DNA of 22,158 nt from Chitinophagaceae bacterium (GTDB lineage: Bacteria; Bacteroidota; Bacteroidia; Chitinophagales; Chitinophagaceae), in contig CANKGM010000009.1 in the NCBI GenBank assembly GCA_947481355.1, forward strand, positions 1 to 22,158, written 5' to 3'. Positions 1 through 8,262 of the stretch are shown here, one piece after another. Under the pieces are notes generated by a model. That model was not told the origin of the DNA and made no database searches. It saw only the letters and a program-made list of their open reading frames with translations. Numbering within the stretch: position 1 is the first letter of the stretch; every line of letters begins with the position of its first letter. The position numbers were made by a program, and so were the translations under genes.

Positions 1-42
1 CAAGAAGAAATTATAGCTGGAGATAGCTATTTTAAATCATGA
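1..42 (+). CDS. 3' end of an unidentified gene cut by the left edge
   Basis: Reading from base 1 in frame gives 13 codons ending in GDSYFKS and a TGA at 40-42. The stop overlaps the ATG of the following cutC gene as ATGA, the usual sign of translational coupling within an operon. Thirteen residues are too few to name a family. The open frame is short enough to occur by chance, so the ATGA overlap is the main support. Confidence 0.45.
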   Translation, partial: QEEIIAGDSYFKS

Positions 43-776
43 GATACGAACTTGAAGTCATTGCCTTTGACCTAGCATCCTGCATTATTGCTGCAGAGAA
101 TGGAGCTACACGTATAGAATTATGTGCCAATCCATTAGAAGGGGGTACTACCCCATCGTTTGGTATGATCAAAGAAGCAAGGGAAATATCTACCATTCAA
201 TTGTTCCCAATTATTCGTCCACGTGGAGGAGACTTTTTTTATTCAACACATGAATTTAACTCGATGCTGCATGATATTCAACAATGCAGAGACTTAGGAT
301 GTGATGGAGTTGTTATTGGTATATTGAAGAAAGATGGAAGTATTGACATCGAAAAAAACAAAGAATTAGTGAGTGCTGCAAAAGGAATGGAAGTCACATT
401 CCACAGGGCATTTGATCGCGTAAAGGAACCCTTTGTAGCATTAGAACAAATTATTTCAATTGGATGTAAAAGAATATTAACTAGTGGACTAAAACCAACT
501 GTTATGGAAGGAATTGAACTGTTAAAAGAGTTGGTCAATACTGCTGGTGATAGAATTAGAATCATGCCAGGATCTGGGGTGAGATCAAATAATATCAGTC
601 ACTTAGCACAATACACGAATGCCAACTCATTTCATAGTTCAGCTCGAAGAAACAATGATTCATCAATGGATTTTCTAAACCCAGAAATGATCGAATCATT
701 AACTCATGCAACCCTTGACGCTCATGAATTAAGGTCATTGAAAAATCAGCTTGATATTTATTTTAACCAGAAATAA
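39..776 (+). CDS. cutC: CutC family protein (copper homeostasis family)
   Basis: A 245-residue cytoplasmic TIM-barrel protein of the CutC family, full length for the family (about 240-250). Family landmarks visible are ELCANPLEGGTTPS near residues 27-40, IIRPRGGDF at 58-66, the FHRAFD motif at 121-126, ILTSG at 146-150, RIMPGSGV at 174-181 and FHSSAR at 198-203. CutC was linked to copper tolerance in E. coli, but the biochemical role is unsettled and many homologues may do something else, so only the family call is firm. It overlaps the preceding reading frame by ATGA, so the ATG at 39 is a well-supported start. It converges on the kinase gene on the opposite strand with an 11 bp gap and no obvious terminator hairpin between them. 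Confidence 0.92.
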   Translation: MRYELEVIAFDLASCIIAAENGATRIELCANPLEGGTTPSFGMIKEAREISTIQLFPIIRPRGGDFFYSTHEFNSMLHDIQQCRDLGCDGVVIGILKKDGSIDIEKNKELVSAAKGMEVTFHRAFDRVKEPFVALEQIISIGCKRILTSGLKPTVMEGIELLKELVNTAGDRIRIMPGSGVRSNNISHLAQYTNANSFHSSARRNNDSSMDFLNPEMIESLTHATLDAHELRSLKNQLDIYFNQK

Positions 777-787
777 CTTTCAGTTAC

Positions 788-1816
788 TTATTGAGAAACA
801 ATACGATATTGCTCAAGTAACACCAATTGATTTTTAGCTCTATTATAGTTATTCAGTTCATACTTAATACCATAATAAGTATCATTATTTAGAAAATCAG
901 TCAAAAATCGAAGGGCTTGCATGTAAATCATAAACTCCCCAGCATAGGAAAGATTTTCAATTTCAATCTCGGTCATTTGATCCCTCATTGATTCTAAATA
1001 TCCTTCCACAATTGCTGTATAGAATGGAGCTCTAGCTTGTATTGAATCAAAATCAGTAACTTCTTCACTAGCTGAAGCTAAGTATGTTCTATACATATCA
1101 CCTAGATCGCTGATAAAATAACCCGACATGACTGTATCTAAATCAATTACACAAACACCTTTATTCGACTGATCAAAAAGTACATTATTAATCTTTGTGT
1201 CATGATGTGTAACACGCTGAATGAAATCAGATGACTGAATTATCTTCAGATAGGTTTCAACAATAGAATAGTTTTGTTGAATTAATGCAACTTCTGCTGA
1301 TGCAAACACTATTCGCTCTTTATTACCGAATTGCAGTGCATCTAAAAATTGCTTCCATCTAAATTCAAGATTATGAAAATCAGGTATGGTTGGTTTAAGT
1401 AAGGTTGTATCAAATTGATTGAATGAGGAAGAAAATTTACCAAATTGAAATGCAGCTTCATAGGCTTCTTCTACTGTTGAACAAGCATCTACAGAATGTG
1501 TACCACTAACAAAAGGTGTTAGCCTAAAATACGTGTTGTCTTCTATGGCATAATGCAAACCCGACAATGTTTTTTGGGCAACTGGAAAAAAAACTTCTTG
1601 ATGATTAGCTAGTAGATAATCGGATAAGTATTCCAGATTAGATGCAATTGCATCTGGACTCTTAAACACATCAGTATTGATTTGTTGTAATATAAAAGCA
1701 GGTTTTTTTTCTTTTGAAACAACATATGTTCCATGAATAAGACCATTTCCAAATTTATCAATCGTTAAATGTTCAATATCAGAAAAATAGTGAGCTACTA
1801 CCTTATTTAAATTCAT
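788..1816 (-). CDS. APH-fold phosphotransferase, N-acetylhexosamine kinase-like
   Basis: A 342-residue cytoplasmic kinase of the aminoglycoside phosphotransferase/choline kinase fold. The catalytic loop HHDTKINNVLFD spans 204-215, with D206 the expected catalytic base and N211 a metal ligand. The following DLDT at 225-228 supplies the metal-binding aspartate (equivalent to DFG). The N-terminal nucleotide-binding part is seen around FGNGLIHGTYVV (22-33) and FILQQIN (41-47). The closest family I recall is the Bacteroidota group related to bifidobacterial N-acetylhexosamine 1-kinase, often mislabelled mucin desulfatase; the true substrate cannot be read from the sequence. Antibiotic resistance is not implied by the fold. 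The gene starts only 4 bp after the stop of serA on the same strand, so the two are almost certainly cotranscribed. Confidence 0.85.
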   Translation of the reverse strand: MNLNKVVAHYFSDIEHLTIDKFGNGLIHGTYVVSKEKKPAFILQQINTDVFKSPDAIASNLEYLSDYLLANHQEVFFPVAQKTLSGLHYAIEDNTYFRLTPFVSGTHSVDACSTVEEAYEAAFQFGKFSSSFNQFDTTLLKPTIPDFHNLEFRWKQFLDALQFGNKERIVFASAEVALIQQNYSIVETYLKIIQSSDFIQRVTHHDTKINNVLFDQSNKGVCVIDLDTVMSGYFISDLGDMYRTYLASASEEVTDFDSIQARAPFYTAIVEGYLESMRDQMTEIEIENLSYAGEFMIYMQALRFLTDFLNNDTYYGIKYELNNYNRAKNQLVLLEQYRIVSQ

Positions 1817-1820
1817 AGTG

Positions 1821-3059
1821 TTAATATAAAACGCGAACTTTTATGGTGCCTTTTACTTGTCTTAATAAATCAGATGCATTTTTAGATAATTTTTTATCTA
1901 GGTCTAGTACTACATAACCAATCTCATCATTTGTTTTAAGGTATTGTCCCAAAATATTGATTTTATTTTCAGACATTGTACTATTAATTTCCGAAAGGAC
2001 TCCAGGTACATTATTGTGAATATGAAGAATTCTATGTGTACCTTCTTGTGGTGGTAAGCTCATTTCTGGAACGGTTAACGAACCAGTGGTGATACCCATT
2101 TCAAGGTATTGGTAAAGTTTGGAACTCACATCTTCACCAATATTATGCTGTGCCTCTTCTGTTGATCCACCAATATGTGGCGTTAATAAAACATTGGGAA
2201 TATGCTGGAGTGGAGAAGTGAATGAGTCGCCATTTTTTTCAGGCTCAACAGGATAAACATCAATACCTGCTCCACTGAGTTGTCCACTATTTAACGCAGC
2301 ACTCAATGCTTCTAAATCTACTACTTCTCCCCTAGCATAATTCAACAAAATAGATCCATTTTTAAAATATTTTAGGGTTGTTTTATTGATGAGATTTTTG
2401 GTTGTTCCATTTTCAGGAATATGCAAGGTGATAATGTCAGATTTAGAGACAACCTCCTTGATTGATTTTTTTGGAACGGCATTTCCTAGTGGGAGCTTAG
2501 TTACAATATCATAAAAAATAACTTTCATACCAAGTGCCTCTGCCAATATGCTTACCTGAGAACCAATACTACCATATCCAATGATTCCAAGTGTTTTACC
2601 TCTTAACTCATAACTACCTTTCGCATCTTTATTCCATTTCCCTTCGTGTGCGTATTTATTTTTATCCAGAATTCTTCGGATGAGGATGATCGAAGACCCA
2701 ATAACCAATTCAGCAACAGATCGTGTGTTGCTATATGGTGCATTGAAAACAACAACACCCTTTTTTCTAGCCGCAATAAGATCAACTTGGTTAGTTCCAA
2801 TACAAAAGCAACCGATAGCTTGAAGTTTTGTGGCATGTTGAAGAATGGTTGAGGTTATTTGAGTTTTGGAACGAATACCCAAAATATGTACATCCTTAAC
2901 TTCTTGTATCAATTGTTCTTCTGACAAGGCTCCAGCGATTTTTTTTATATCAGAGTACCCATTATCTCTAAATAGTTGTATAGCAGTTTCACTGATATTC
3001 TCAAGAAATAGAATCTTAATCTTATCTTTTGGATAACTAGTTTGTGTAGATTTAGCCAT
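1821..3059 (-). CDS. serA: D-3-phosphoglycerate dehydrogenase with C-terminal ACT domain
   Basis: A 412-residue cytoplasmic enzyme that oxidises 3-phosphoglycerate to 3-phosphohydroxypyruvate, the first step of serine synthesis. It matches the E. coli type in length (410) and arrangement. The Rossmann motif GYGSIG is at 161-166, with D184 at the end of the second strand favouring NAD+. The catalytic triad is R243 (ARGE), E272 (VEPE) and H295 (TPHIGGS). The C-terminal ACT domain (about 341-412) keeps the residues that bind the inhibitor serine in E. coli SerA, here H348, N350 and N368, so serine feedback inhibition is likely. It is the first gene of a pair with the kinase downstream and is divergent from the hydrolase at 3115 with a 55 bp shared upstream region. 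serC and serB are not in the window. Confidence 0.96.
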   Translation of the reverse strand: MAKSTQTSYPKDKIKILFLENISETAIQLFRDNGYSDIKKIAGALSEEQLIQEVKDVHILGIRSKTQITSTILQHATKLQAIGCFCIGTNQVDLIAARKKGVVVFNAPYSNTRSVAELVIGSSIILIRRILDKNKYAHEGKWNKDAKGSYELRGKTLGIIGYGSIGSQVSILAEALGMKVIFYDIVTKLPLGNAVPKKSIKEVVSKSDIITLHIPENGTTKNLINKTTLKYFKNGSILLNYARGEVVDLEALSAALNSGQLSGAGIDVYPVEPEKNGDSFTSPLQHIPNVLLTPHIGGSTEEAQHNIGEDVSSKLYQYLEMGITTGSLTVPEMSLPPQEGTHRILHIHNNVPGVLSEINSTMSENKINILGQYLKTNDEIGYVVLDLDKKLSKNASDLLRQVKGTIKVRVLY

Positions 3060-3114
3060 TGGTTTTTACCTAATTTTAAACGAATTTAGCAACTTTATAG
3101 ATGTAGGCTCCAAT

Positions 3115-4296
3115 TTGAAGAATTTCATGCAAAAACTAATCATTTTTATAACACTTTTTTTTATTTTCTGCACTGGTTTCATTGCTATTGACATATACCT
3201 TGAAAAGCCTAGCTCTACTATTTTACCAACCATCACTAAAACGGTCAAAGAGCCTTTTAATTTGACAGATGATGAAAAAACACTTGCAATAGCAAGTGAA
3301 CAATTTTATAATCAGTACTTACTTAGAACACGTTTTAATGGAGCCATATTGGTAGCCAAAAGTGGGAAAATAGTCTTTGAACGATACAATGGTCTAACTG
3401 AAATTAACAAAGGCCAACCAATAGATTCATCCATTGCATTTCATCTTGCATCAGTTTCCAAGACATTTACTGCCATGGGAATCTTGAAATTAGGGCAAGA
3501 CAATAAACTCAATATTGACGACCCTGTTTCAAAATACATAGAGAACTTCCCATATTCAGAAATTACCATCCGAAATCTATTATCCCATAGAAGTGGTCTC
3601 CCAAATTATGTTCATTTCATGGAGTCTATGGGTTGGAATACCCGGGAACTGTTAACAAACCATAGTTTATTGGATTTTATCGTTAAAAACGCCAGAAAAA
3701 TTTCAAGAGGCCGGGCCAACAGTTATTTTGACTACAGCAATACTAATTATGCATTACTGGCATTAATTATTGAGAAAATTACTAATCTTAGTTATGCAAC
3801 CTTTTTAGATAATACTTTTTTTAAGCCAATTGGCATGTACCATACGTTTGTCTATAATTCATCCATGCAAAAAACGGTTTTACCATCATTTAAATTCAAC
3901 AATCAAAAAGAAGGATTTAATTTTCTAGATGCAGTATATGGTGATAAAAATATTTATAGTACAGTACGAGACATGATGAAATGGGATCTGGCTATCTCCG
4001 ATGGAACGCTATTCACTAAAGCAACTCTGGATGAAGCTTTTCAAGGGTATAGCTATGAAAGAAAAGGTATTAAAAATTATGGATTAGGCTGGAGATTATA
4101 CGAAATGCCATCTGGAAAAAAAATAATTTATCACAATGGATGGTGGCATGGAAACAATACTGTTTTTAGCAGAATCCCTAATGATTCTACTACAATCATT
4201 GTGTTAGGCAATAAATTTAATCGAAGTATCTACCAAGCGAAGAAAATCATAGGAATATATGATGGCTATGGTTTTCAATTCAATGAAGATGAATAA
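3115..4296 (+). CDS. Membrane-anchored serine hydrolase, class C beta-lactamase fold
   Basis: A 393-residue protein of the beta-lactamase/transpeptidase-like family (PF00144 type). An N-terminal hydrophobic segment (about 7-26) is an uncleaved anchor or signal peptide, placing the catalytic domain in the periplasm. The active-site set is complete: S113-V-S-K116 (SxxK), Y207-S-N209 (YxN) and H340-N-G342, which replaces the KTG box as in many class C-like esterases and D-aminopeptidases. These families include penicillin-binding proteins, esterases and D-Ala-D-Ala peptidases, so the substrate is open and resistance should not be assumed. The start at 3115 is a TTG; an ATG four codons later at 3127 is equally plausible and gives a better-shaped signal segment. 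The stop lies 17 bp before nnrD on the same strand, so they may be cotranscribed. Confidence 0.88.
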   Translation: MKNFMQKLIIFITLFFIFCTGFIAIDIYLEKPSSTILPTITKTVKEPFNLTDDEKTLAIASEQFYNQYLLRTRFNGAILVAKSGKIVFERYNGLTEINKGQPIDSSIAFHLASVSKTFTAMGILKLGQDNKLNIDDPVSKYIENFPYSEITIRNLLSHRSGLPNYVHFMESMGWNTRELLTNHSLLDFIVKNARKISRGRANSYFDYSNTNYALLALIIEKITNLSYATFLDNTFFKPIGMYHTFVYNSSMQKTVLPSFKFNNQKEGFNFLDAVYGDKNIYSTVRDMMKWDLAISDGTLFTKATLDEAFQGYSYERKGIKNYGLGWRLYEMPSGKKIIYHNGWWHGNNTVFSRIPNDSTTIIVLGNKFNRSIYQAKKIIGIYDGYGFQFNEDE

Positions 4297-4313
4297 ATTT
4301 TACTGAAAACTGT

Positions 4314-5198
4314 ATGTTTCAAAACATCCCAAACCATATTAATGAACTCGATGAAATAATAATCAAACAGAAATCAATCGAGATTCTTCATGATAAGTTA
4401 AAAACATTCGACCGCTTTTCCCACAAAGGAAATCGAGGGCATGCAGCTATATTTGCTGGCTCGATCGGAATGATGGGTGCTTCAATTTTATCTGCTCGGG
4501 CTTGTTCGAAAAGTGGGGCTGGTAAAGTAACCGCTATAATTCCACCAACAAGTTTCGATCTTATTCATTCGACAGTCCCTGAAGCATTAGTGATGTCTAA
4601 CGAAACTCCGAACTTGGATTATAGCATTTTTAATTCAATTGGTATAGGTCCAGGTTTGGGAAGCGAGTTGTTAAGTGAAAGACTTATTGACCATATCTTT
4701 TCATATAATAAACCCATTGTCATCGATGCTGATGCATTGAATTTCCTTGCTAAACACCCAAAATTATTAGCCAAAATTCCTCCTTCAAGCATTTTAACAC
4801 CCCATTTACTTGAATGGAAACGACTTTTCGGAGAGGTCTCAAATGATAAAGAACGAATTGAAAGATCAGCATCAATTTCTATTCAATATGGCATATTTAT
4901 TCTAATAAAAGGTCACTTTTCCTGTCTAACAACACCAAAGGGGAAACTGCTATTTAATGCCACGGGGAATTCAGGTATGGCTAAAGGTGGTAGTGGGGAT
5001 GTTTTGACTGGACTAATTACAGGACTTTTGGCACAAGGTTATGAACCTGAAATAGCTGCTTTTTTAGGAATGTACATTCATGGTTTAGCGGGCGATTTAG
5101 CGATGGTATCGCTAGGAGAAGAAGCCATGACGGCATCAGATCAAATTAATTATTTTTCAGGCGCATTCAGTGAAATTCGTAATCTTTTATATACTTAA
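4314..5198 (+). CDS. nnrD: ADP-dependent NAD(P)H-hydrate dehydratase, stand-alone
   Basis: A 294-residue ribokinase-fold enzyme that uses ADP to convert S-NAD(P)HX (hydrated, damaged cofactor) back to NAD(P)H. Motifs visible are HKGNRGHAAIFAGS (37-50), GIGPGLG (110-116), DADALN (138-143) and the nucleotide-site GGSGDVLTG (225-233) with D229 the likely catalytic residue. Two spots differ from the common consensus: TPHLLEW (162-168), where TPHPxEF is usual, and NSGM (219-222), where NPGM is usual. Most bacterial homologues are fused behind an NnrE epimerase domain of about 210 residues. Here that half is absent, and only about 33 residues precede the dehydratase domain, resembling the interdomain linker. 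The upstream neighbour ends 17 bp away, so the missing half is not hidden upstream in another frame. Confidence 0.93.
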   Translation: MFQNIPNHINELDEIIIKQKSIEILHDKLKTFDRFSHKGNRGHAAIFAGSIGMMGASILSARACSKSGAGKVTAIIPPTSFDLIHSTVPEALVMSNETPNLDYSIFNSIGIGPGLGSELLSERLIDHIFSYNKPIVIDADALNFLAKHPKLLAKIPPSSILTPHLLEWKRLFGEVSNDKERIERSASISIQYGIFILIKGHFSCLTTPKGKLLFNATGNSGMAKGGSGDVLTGLITGLLAQGYEPEIAAFLGMYIHGLAGDLAMVSLGEEAMTASDQINYFSGAFSEIRNLLYT

Positions 5199-5237
5199 AA
5201 GTTTAGAATAGGCTTTGTATAATTCTGCCCTAAAAGG

Positions 5238-5267
5238 TTGTTTTTTAGCCCTTTTTCTTTATTTTTG
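5238..5267 (+). promoter_or_regulatory. Bacteroidota-type promoter upstream of hppA
   Basis: TTG at 5238-5240 and TATTTTTG at 5260-5267, separated by 19 nt, match the Bacteroidota primary sigma factor consensus (TTTG, 19-21 nt, TAnnTTTG). The -7 element is a perfect match. Transcription would begin near 5272-5275, leaving a leader of about 60 nt before the hppA ATG. No terminator hairpin is evident between nnrD and this site, so read-through from nnrD is also possible. Confidence 0.6.
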
Positions 5268-5333
5268 CACCCCCAACTTTTAAATGGGAAACACCACGTT
5301 TTTGACTAAATAAAACACGCATTAAAACCACGT

Positions 5334-7733
5334 ATGGAAAAATTAATTTATCTCGTTCCCTTAATGGGCGTAGTAGGATTACTCTACACACTAATAAAAT
5401 TCAATTGGGTATCTAAGCAAGAAGCCGGATCTGATAGGATGAAAGAAATCAGCAATTTCATAGCCGAAGGTGCCATGGCTTTCTTAAAAGCTGAATGGAA
5501 AATCTTAGGTTATTTTGTTGCTATTGTTGCCCTATTATTAGGCTTTATGGCCAGTAAGAACTCAGGCAGTCACTGGAGCATTTCAATATCTTTCATTATC
5601 GGTGCTGTTTTCAGTGCCACTGCTGGATATATTGGAATGAGAGTAGCCACAAAGGCCAATGTTCGTACGGCTGAAGCGGCTAAAACAAGTCTGAGCAAAG
5701 CATTGAACGTATCCTTTACAGGAGGAGCAGTTATGGGCTTAGGTGTTTCTGGTTTGGCAGTCCTTGGCTTAGGAGGTTTATTCATCGTTTTAAAACATTT
5801 TTTTGCTCCTGATGGAGATGCTGAAGGAATGCTTCGCACCATTGAAGTACTTACTGGATTTTCACTTGGTGCTGAAAGTATAGCCCTCTTTGCACGCGTT
5901 GGTGGCGGTATTTATACTAAAGCAGCTGACGTTGGCGCAGATTTAGTAGGTAAAGTGGAAGCCGGCATCCCTGAAGATGATCCCCGCAATCCAGCTACTA
6001 TCGCTGATAATGTAGGAGATAATGTTGGAGATGTTGCTGGAATGGGCGCAGATTTATTCGGTAGTTATGTTGCAACTGTATTAGCTACTATGGTACTCGG
6101 ACAAGAAACAATATCAATAGACAATTTCGGAGGAATAGCTCCTATCCTATTACCTATGCTTATAGCCGGTATTGGTATCGTATTATCAATCATTGGAACA
6201 CTATTTGTTAGAATTAGTGATTCTGTTGGTGCTAGCACAGAAGCGGTTCAACGTGCTTTAAATATGGGTAACTGGGGATCAATGGTGTTAACTGCCATTG
6301 CAGCGTATTTCCTCGTTAATTACTTACTTCCAGATACAATGATTTTACGTGGATTAGAATTCACAAAAAATGGAGTAATTGGTGCCATTGCAGTGGGTCT
6401 TATTGTTGGCGCATTAATGAGTATCATCACAGAATACTATACCGCAATGGGTAAACGTCCTGTATTGAGTATCATTCGCCAATCAGCTACAGGACATGCA
6501 ACTAATATAATTGGTGGACTAGCTATTGGTATGGAAAGTACTTTCCTTCCTATCCTTGTTCTAGCAGGTGGTATCTATGGATCATTTGCTTGTGCTGGCT
6601 TATATGGTGTTGCCATTGCAGCAGCAGGTATGATGGCTACGACTGCAATGCAATTGGCTATTGACGCATTCGGCCCAATTGCAGATAATGCAGGTGGTAT
6701 TGCCGAAATGAGTGAATTACCTAAAGAAGTAAGAGAGAAAACAGATATTCTAGATGCCGTTGGAAATACAACAGCTGCTAGTGGAAAAGGATTTGCGATT
6801 GCATCTGCGGCCTTAACCGCATTAGCCCTTTTTGCAGCTTTTGTTGGAGTGGCTATGCCAGATAACCAACACATTGATATCTACAAAGCAGATGTATTAG
6901 CATCTTTATTTATAGGTGGAATGATACCATTCATATTTTCATCTTTAGCTATTAGAGCTGTAGGTGAAGCTGCAATGGCTATGGTAGAAGAAGTTAGACG
7001 TCAATTCAGAACTATTCCTGGAATTATGGAAGGAACAGGTAAACCTGAATATGATAAATGTGTAGCTATTTCAACTGAGGCATCCTTGAAAAAAATGATG
7101 CTTCCAGGTGCAATCACAATCATATCTCCATTGTTAATTGGATTTTTACTCGGCCCAGAAGCATTGGGTGGATTCTTAGCAGGTGCTACGGTGAGTGGTG
7201 TGTTGATGGGAATTTTCCAAAATAATGCTGGCGGTGCATGGGATAATGCAAAAAAGAGCTTTGAAAAAGGTGTTGAGATAAATGGTGAGATGTACTACAA
7301 AAAATCTGAACCACATAAAGCTTCAGTAACGGGTGATACAGTTGGTGATCCCTTTAAAGATACATCTGGTCCATCAATGAATATATTAATCAAATTGATG
7401 TCAATTGTTTCATTAGTTATCGCTCCTACTCTTGCTCAAGTTCATCCTTCAAATTCATCTGACATCAAAGTAAAGACGGAAAAGAATGTTGAAATATCAA
7501 TCATAAATTCTGATACCTCAAAAGCACAGGTTACTATGACTGAAGGTCCTGATCAAGGATTAATCCAAGCATTAGAGGTTGATGGACTTCTTTCAAAGAC
7601 TGGAGCTAACATAATTCAATTCGAAAATGATTCTTTAATAGTAAATGGCAAATCAGTTGATGTGTCAAAATACCGCACATTGATTAAAGGAGATAAAGTG
7701 AAAATTGTAATTGGAGAAACTCAATCAAAATAA
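5334..7733 (+). CDS. hppA: Membrane-bound ion-pumping pyrophosphatase, K+-dependent type
   Basis: A 799-residue, about 16-helix inner-membrane pump that hydrolyses pyrophosphate and moves H+ and/or Na+ outward. The substrate-site motif DVGADLVGKVE is at 199-209, followed by the Asp-rich stretch DNVGDNVGDVAGMGADLFGS (225-244). A second acidic site lies around DAFGPIADNAGGIAEMS (444-460), and DNAKKSFEKG (637-646) sits near the C-terminal helices. NTTAASGKG (478-486) has Ala at 481 and Gly at 484, the pair established for K+-dependent enzymes (K+-independent ones carry Lys and Thr). K+-dependent enzymes in Bacteroidota are often Na+ or dual Na+/H+ pumps; the ion cannot be settled here. Residues from about 701 onward form a hydrophilic extension of roughly 100 residues beyond the last transmembrane helix (about 683-700). 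The gene has its own promoter and terminator, so it is probably monocistronic. Confidence 0.97.
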   Translation: MEKLIYLVPLMGVVGLLYTLIKFNWVSKQEAGSDRMKEISNFIAEGAMAFLKAEWKILGYFVAIVALLLGFMASKNSGSHWSISISFIIGAVFSATAGYIGMRVATKANVRTAEAAKTSLSKALNVSFTGGAVMGLGVSGLAVLGLGGLFIVLKHFFAPDGDAEGMLRTIEVLTGFSLGAESIALFARVGGGIYTKAADVGADLVGKVEAGIPEDDPRNPATIADNVGDNVGDVAGMGADLFGSYVATVLATMVLGQETISIDNFGGIAPILLPMLIAGIGIVLSIIGTLFVRISDSVGASTEAVQRALNMGNWGSMVLTAIAAYFLVNYLLPDTMILRGLEFTKNGVIGAIAVGLIVGALMSIITEYYTAMGKRPVLSIIRQSATGHATNIIGGLAIGMESTFLPILVLAGGIYGSFACAGLYGVAIAAAGMMATTAMQLAIDAFGPIADNAGGIAEMSELPKEVREKTDILDAVGNTTAASGKGFAIASAALTALALFAAFVGVAMPDNQHIDIYKADVLASLFIGGMIPFIFSSLAIRAVGEAAMAMVEEVRRQFRTIPGIMEGTGKPEYDKCVAISTEASLKKMMLPGAITIISPLLIGFLLGPEALGGFLAGATVSGVLMGIFQNNAGGAWDNAKKSFEKGVEINGEMYYKKSEPHKASVTGDTVGDPFKDTSGPSMNILIKLMSIVSLVIAPTLAQVHPSNSSDIKVKTEKNVEISIINSDTSKAQVTMTEGPDQGLIQALEVDGLLSKTGANIIQFENDSLIVNGKSVDVSKYRTLIKGDKVKIVIGETQSK

Positions 7734-7754
7734 ACATTGAATTGATAAATACTG

Positions 7755-7784
7755 AAAAGCCTCTTCATCTGAAGAGGCTTTTTT
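7755..7784. terminator. Strong hairpin terminator, probably bidirectional
   Basis: A perfect 12 bp stem, AAAAGCCTCTTC (7755-7766) with GAAGAGGCTTTT (7771-7782), closes a 4-base loop ATCT. On the + strand the stem runs into six T (7779-7784), a classic intrinsic terminator 21 bp after the hppA stop. On the - strand the complement of 7755-7758 gives four T, so the same hairpin can end the convergent operon whose last stop is at 7803. Confidence 0.88.
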
Positions 7785-7802
7785 AATAGATCTTTTTTAA
7801 AG

Positions 7803-8219
7803 TTATTTTCTTGCTACTTTAAATGTTTTAGTAGCCGTATTACTTGCTTGAGATTTACTTTTTACTGTAATAGTTACAATATACAACGTACCCGATTCTA
7901 ATGAACCTGTAGTTACATCAATGCTGTTGGTAGACGAATTAACTTGAGTTAAAGGATCTAAAATTGAATTATCACTATCCTTCTTAGTAGTATATTCTAA
8001 CAAAACACCACCAGTAGGCATCTTTGATGTAATCTTAACTTTAAAACTGTAATTCGCTGCCATAGCAACTGCTGTAGCTGCTCCTGGATCCGGATCCAAT
8101 GTGATGACAAGTTTTTGATCAGTATCCACAGGAGGTGCTGGAGGATCAGTTGACTTCTTTGAACAGGATGTCAGTAACAATAAGAATGTAATAGAAAAGG
8201 TTATTGAAAAAAATTTCAT
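7803..8219 (-). CDS. Small lipoprotein, last gene of the T9SS surface operon
   Basis: A 138-residue secreted lipoprotein of unknown function. The signal peptide ends in the lipobox LTSC with the lipidated Cys at 19, followed by a Lys/Pro-rich spacer (SKKSTDPPAPP). The rest (about 35-138) is Thr/Ser/Val-rich and looks like one beta-sandwich of Ig or fibronectin type III kind, with alternating strands such as LYIVTITVKSKS and a final TATKTFKVARK. I chose the ATG at 8219 because it begins the signal peptide directly. A start further upstream in the same frame would put 33 non-signal residues in front of it and overlap the PorP-like gene by 56 bp. It is 43 bp downstream of that gene on the same strand, with no terminator between, so it may be a surface partner of the adhesin. 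Confidence 0.82.
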   Translation of the reverse strand: MKFFSITFSITFLLLLTSCSKKSTDPPAPPVDTDQKLVITLDPDPGAATAVAMAANYSFKVKITSKMPTGGVLLEYTTKKDSDNSILDPLTQVNSSTNSIDVTTGSLESGTLYIVTITVKSKSQASNTATKTFKVARK

Positions 8220-8262
8220 TTGGTGATATATAGGATTCAAAAGTAAGAAGTTTCCGTATTCT

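Noticed and set aside
788..1816. Aminoglycoside resistance gene
   Set aside because: Only the fold is shared; the sequence groups with metabolic kinases of Bacteroidota and sits with serA, with no mobile element nearby.
3115..4296. AmpC-type beta-lactamase
   Set aside because: HNG replaces the KTG box and the protein has a long membrane anchor; the class C-like esterase/peptidase families fit at least as well.
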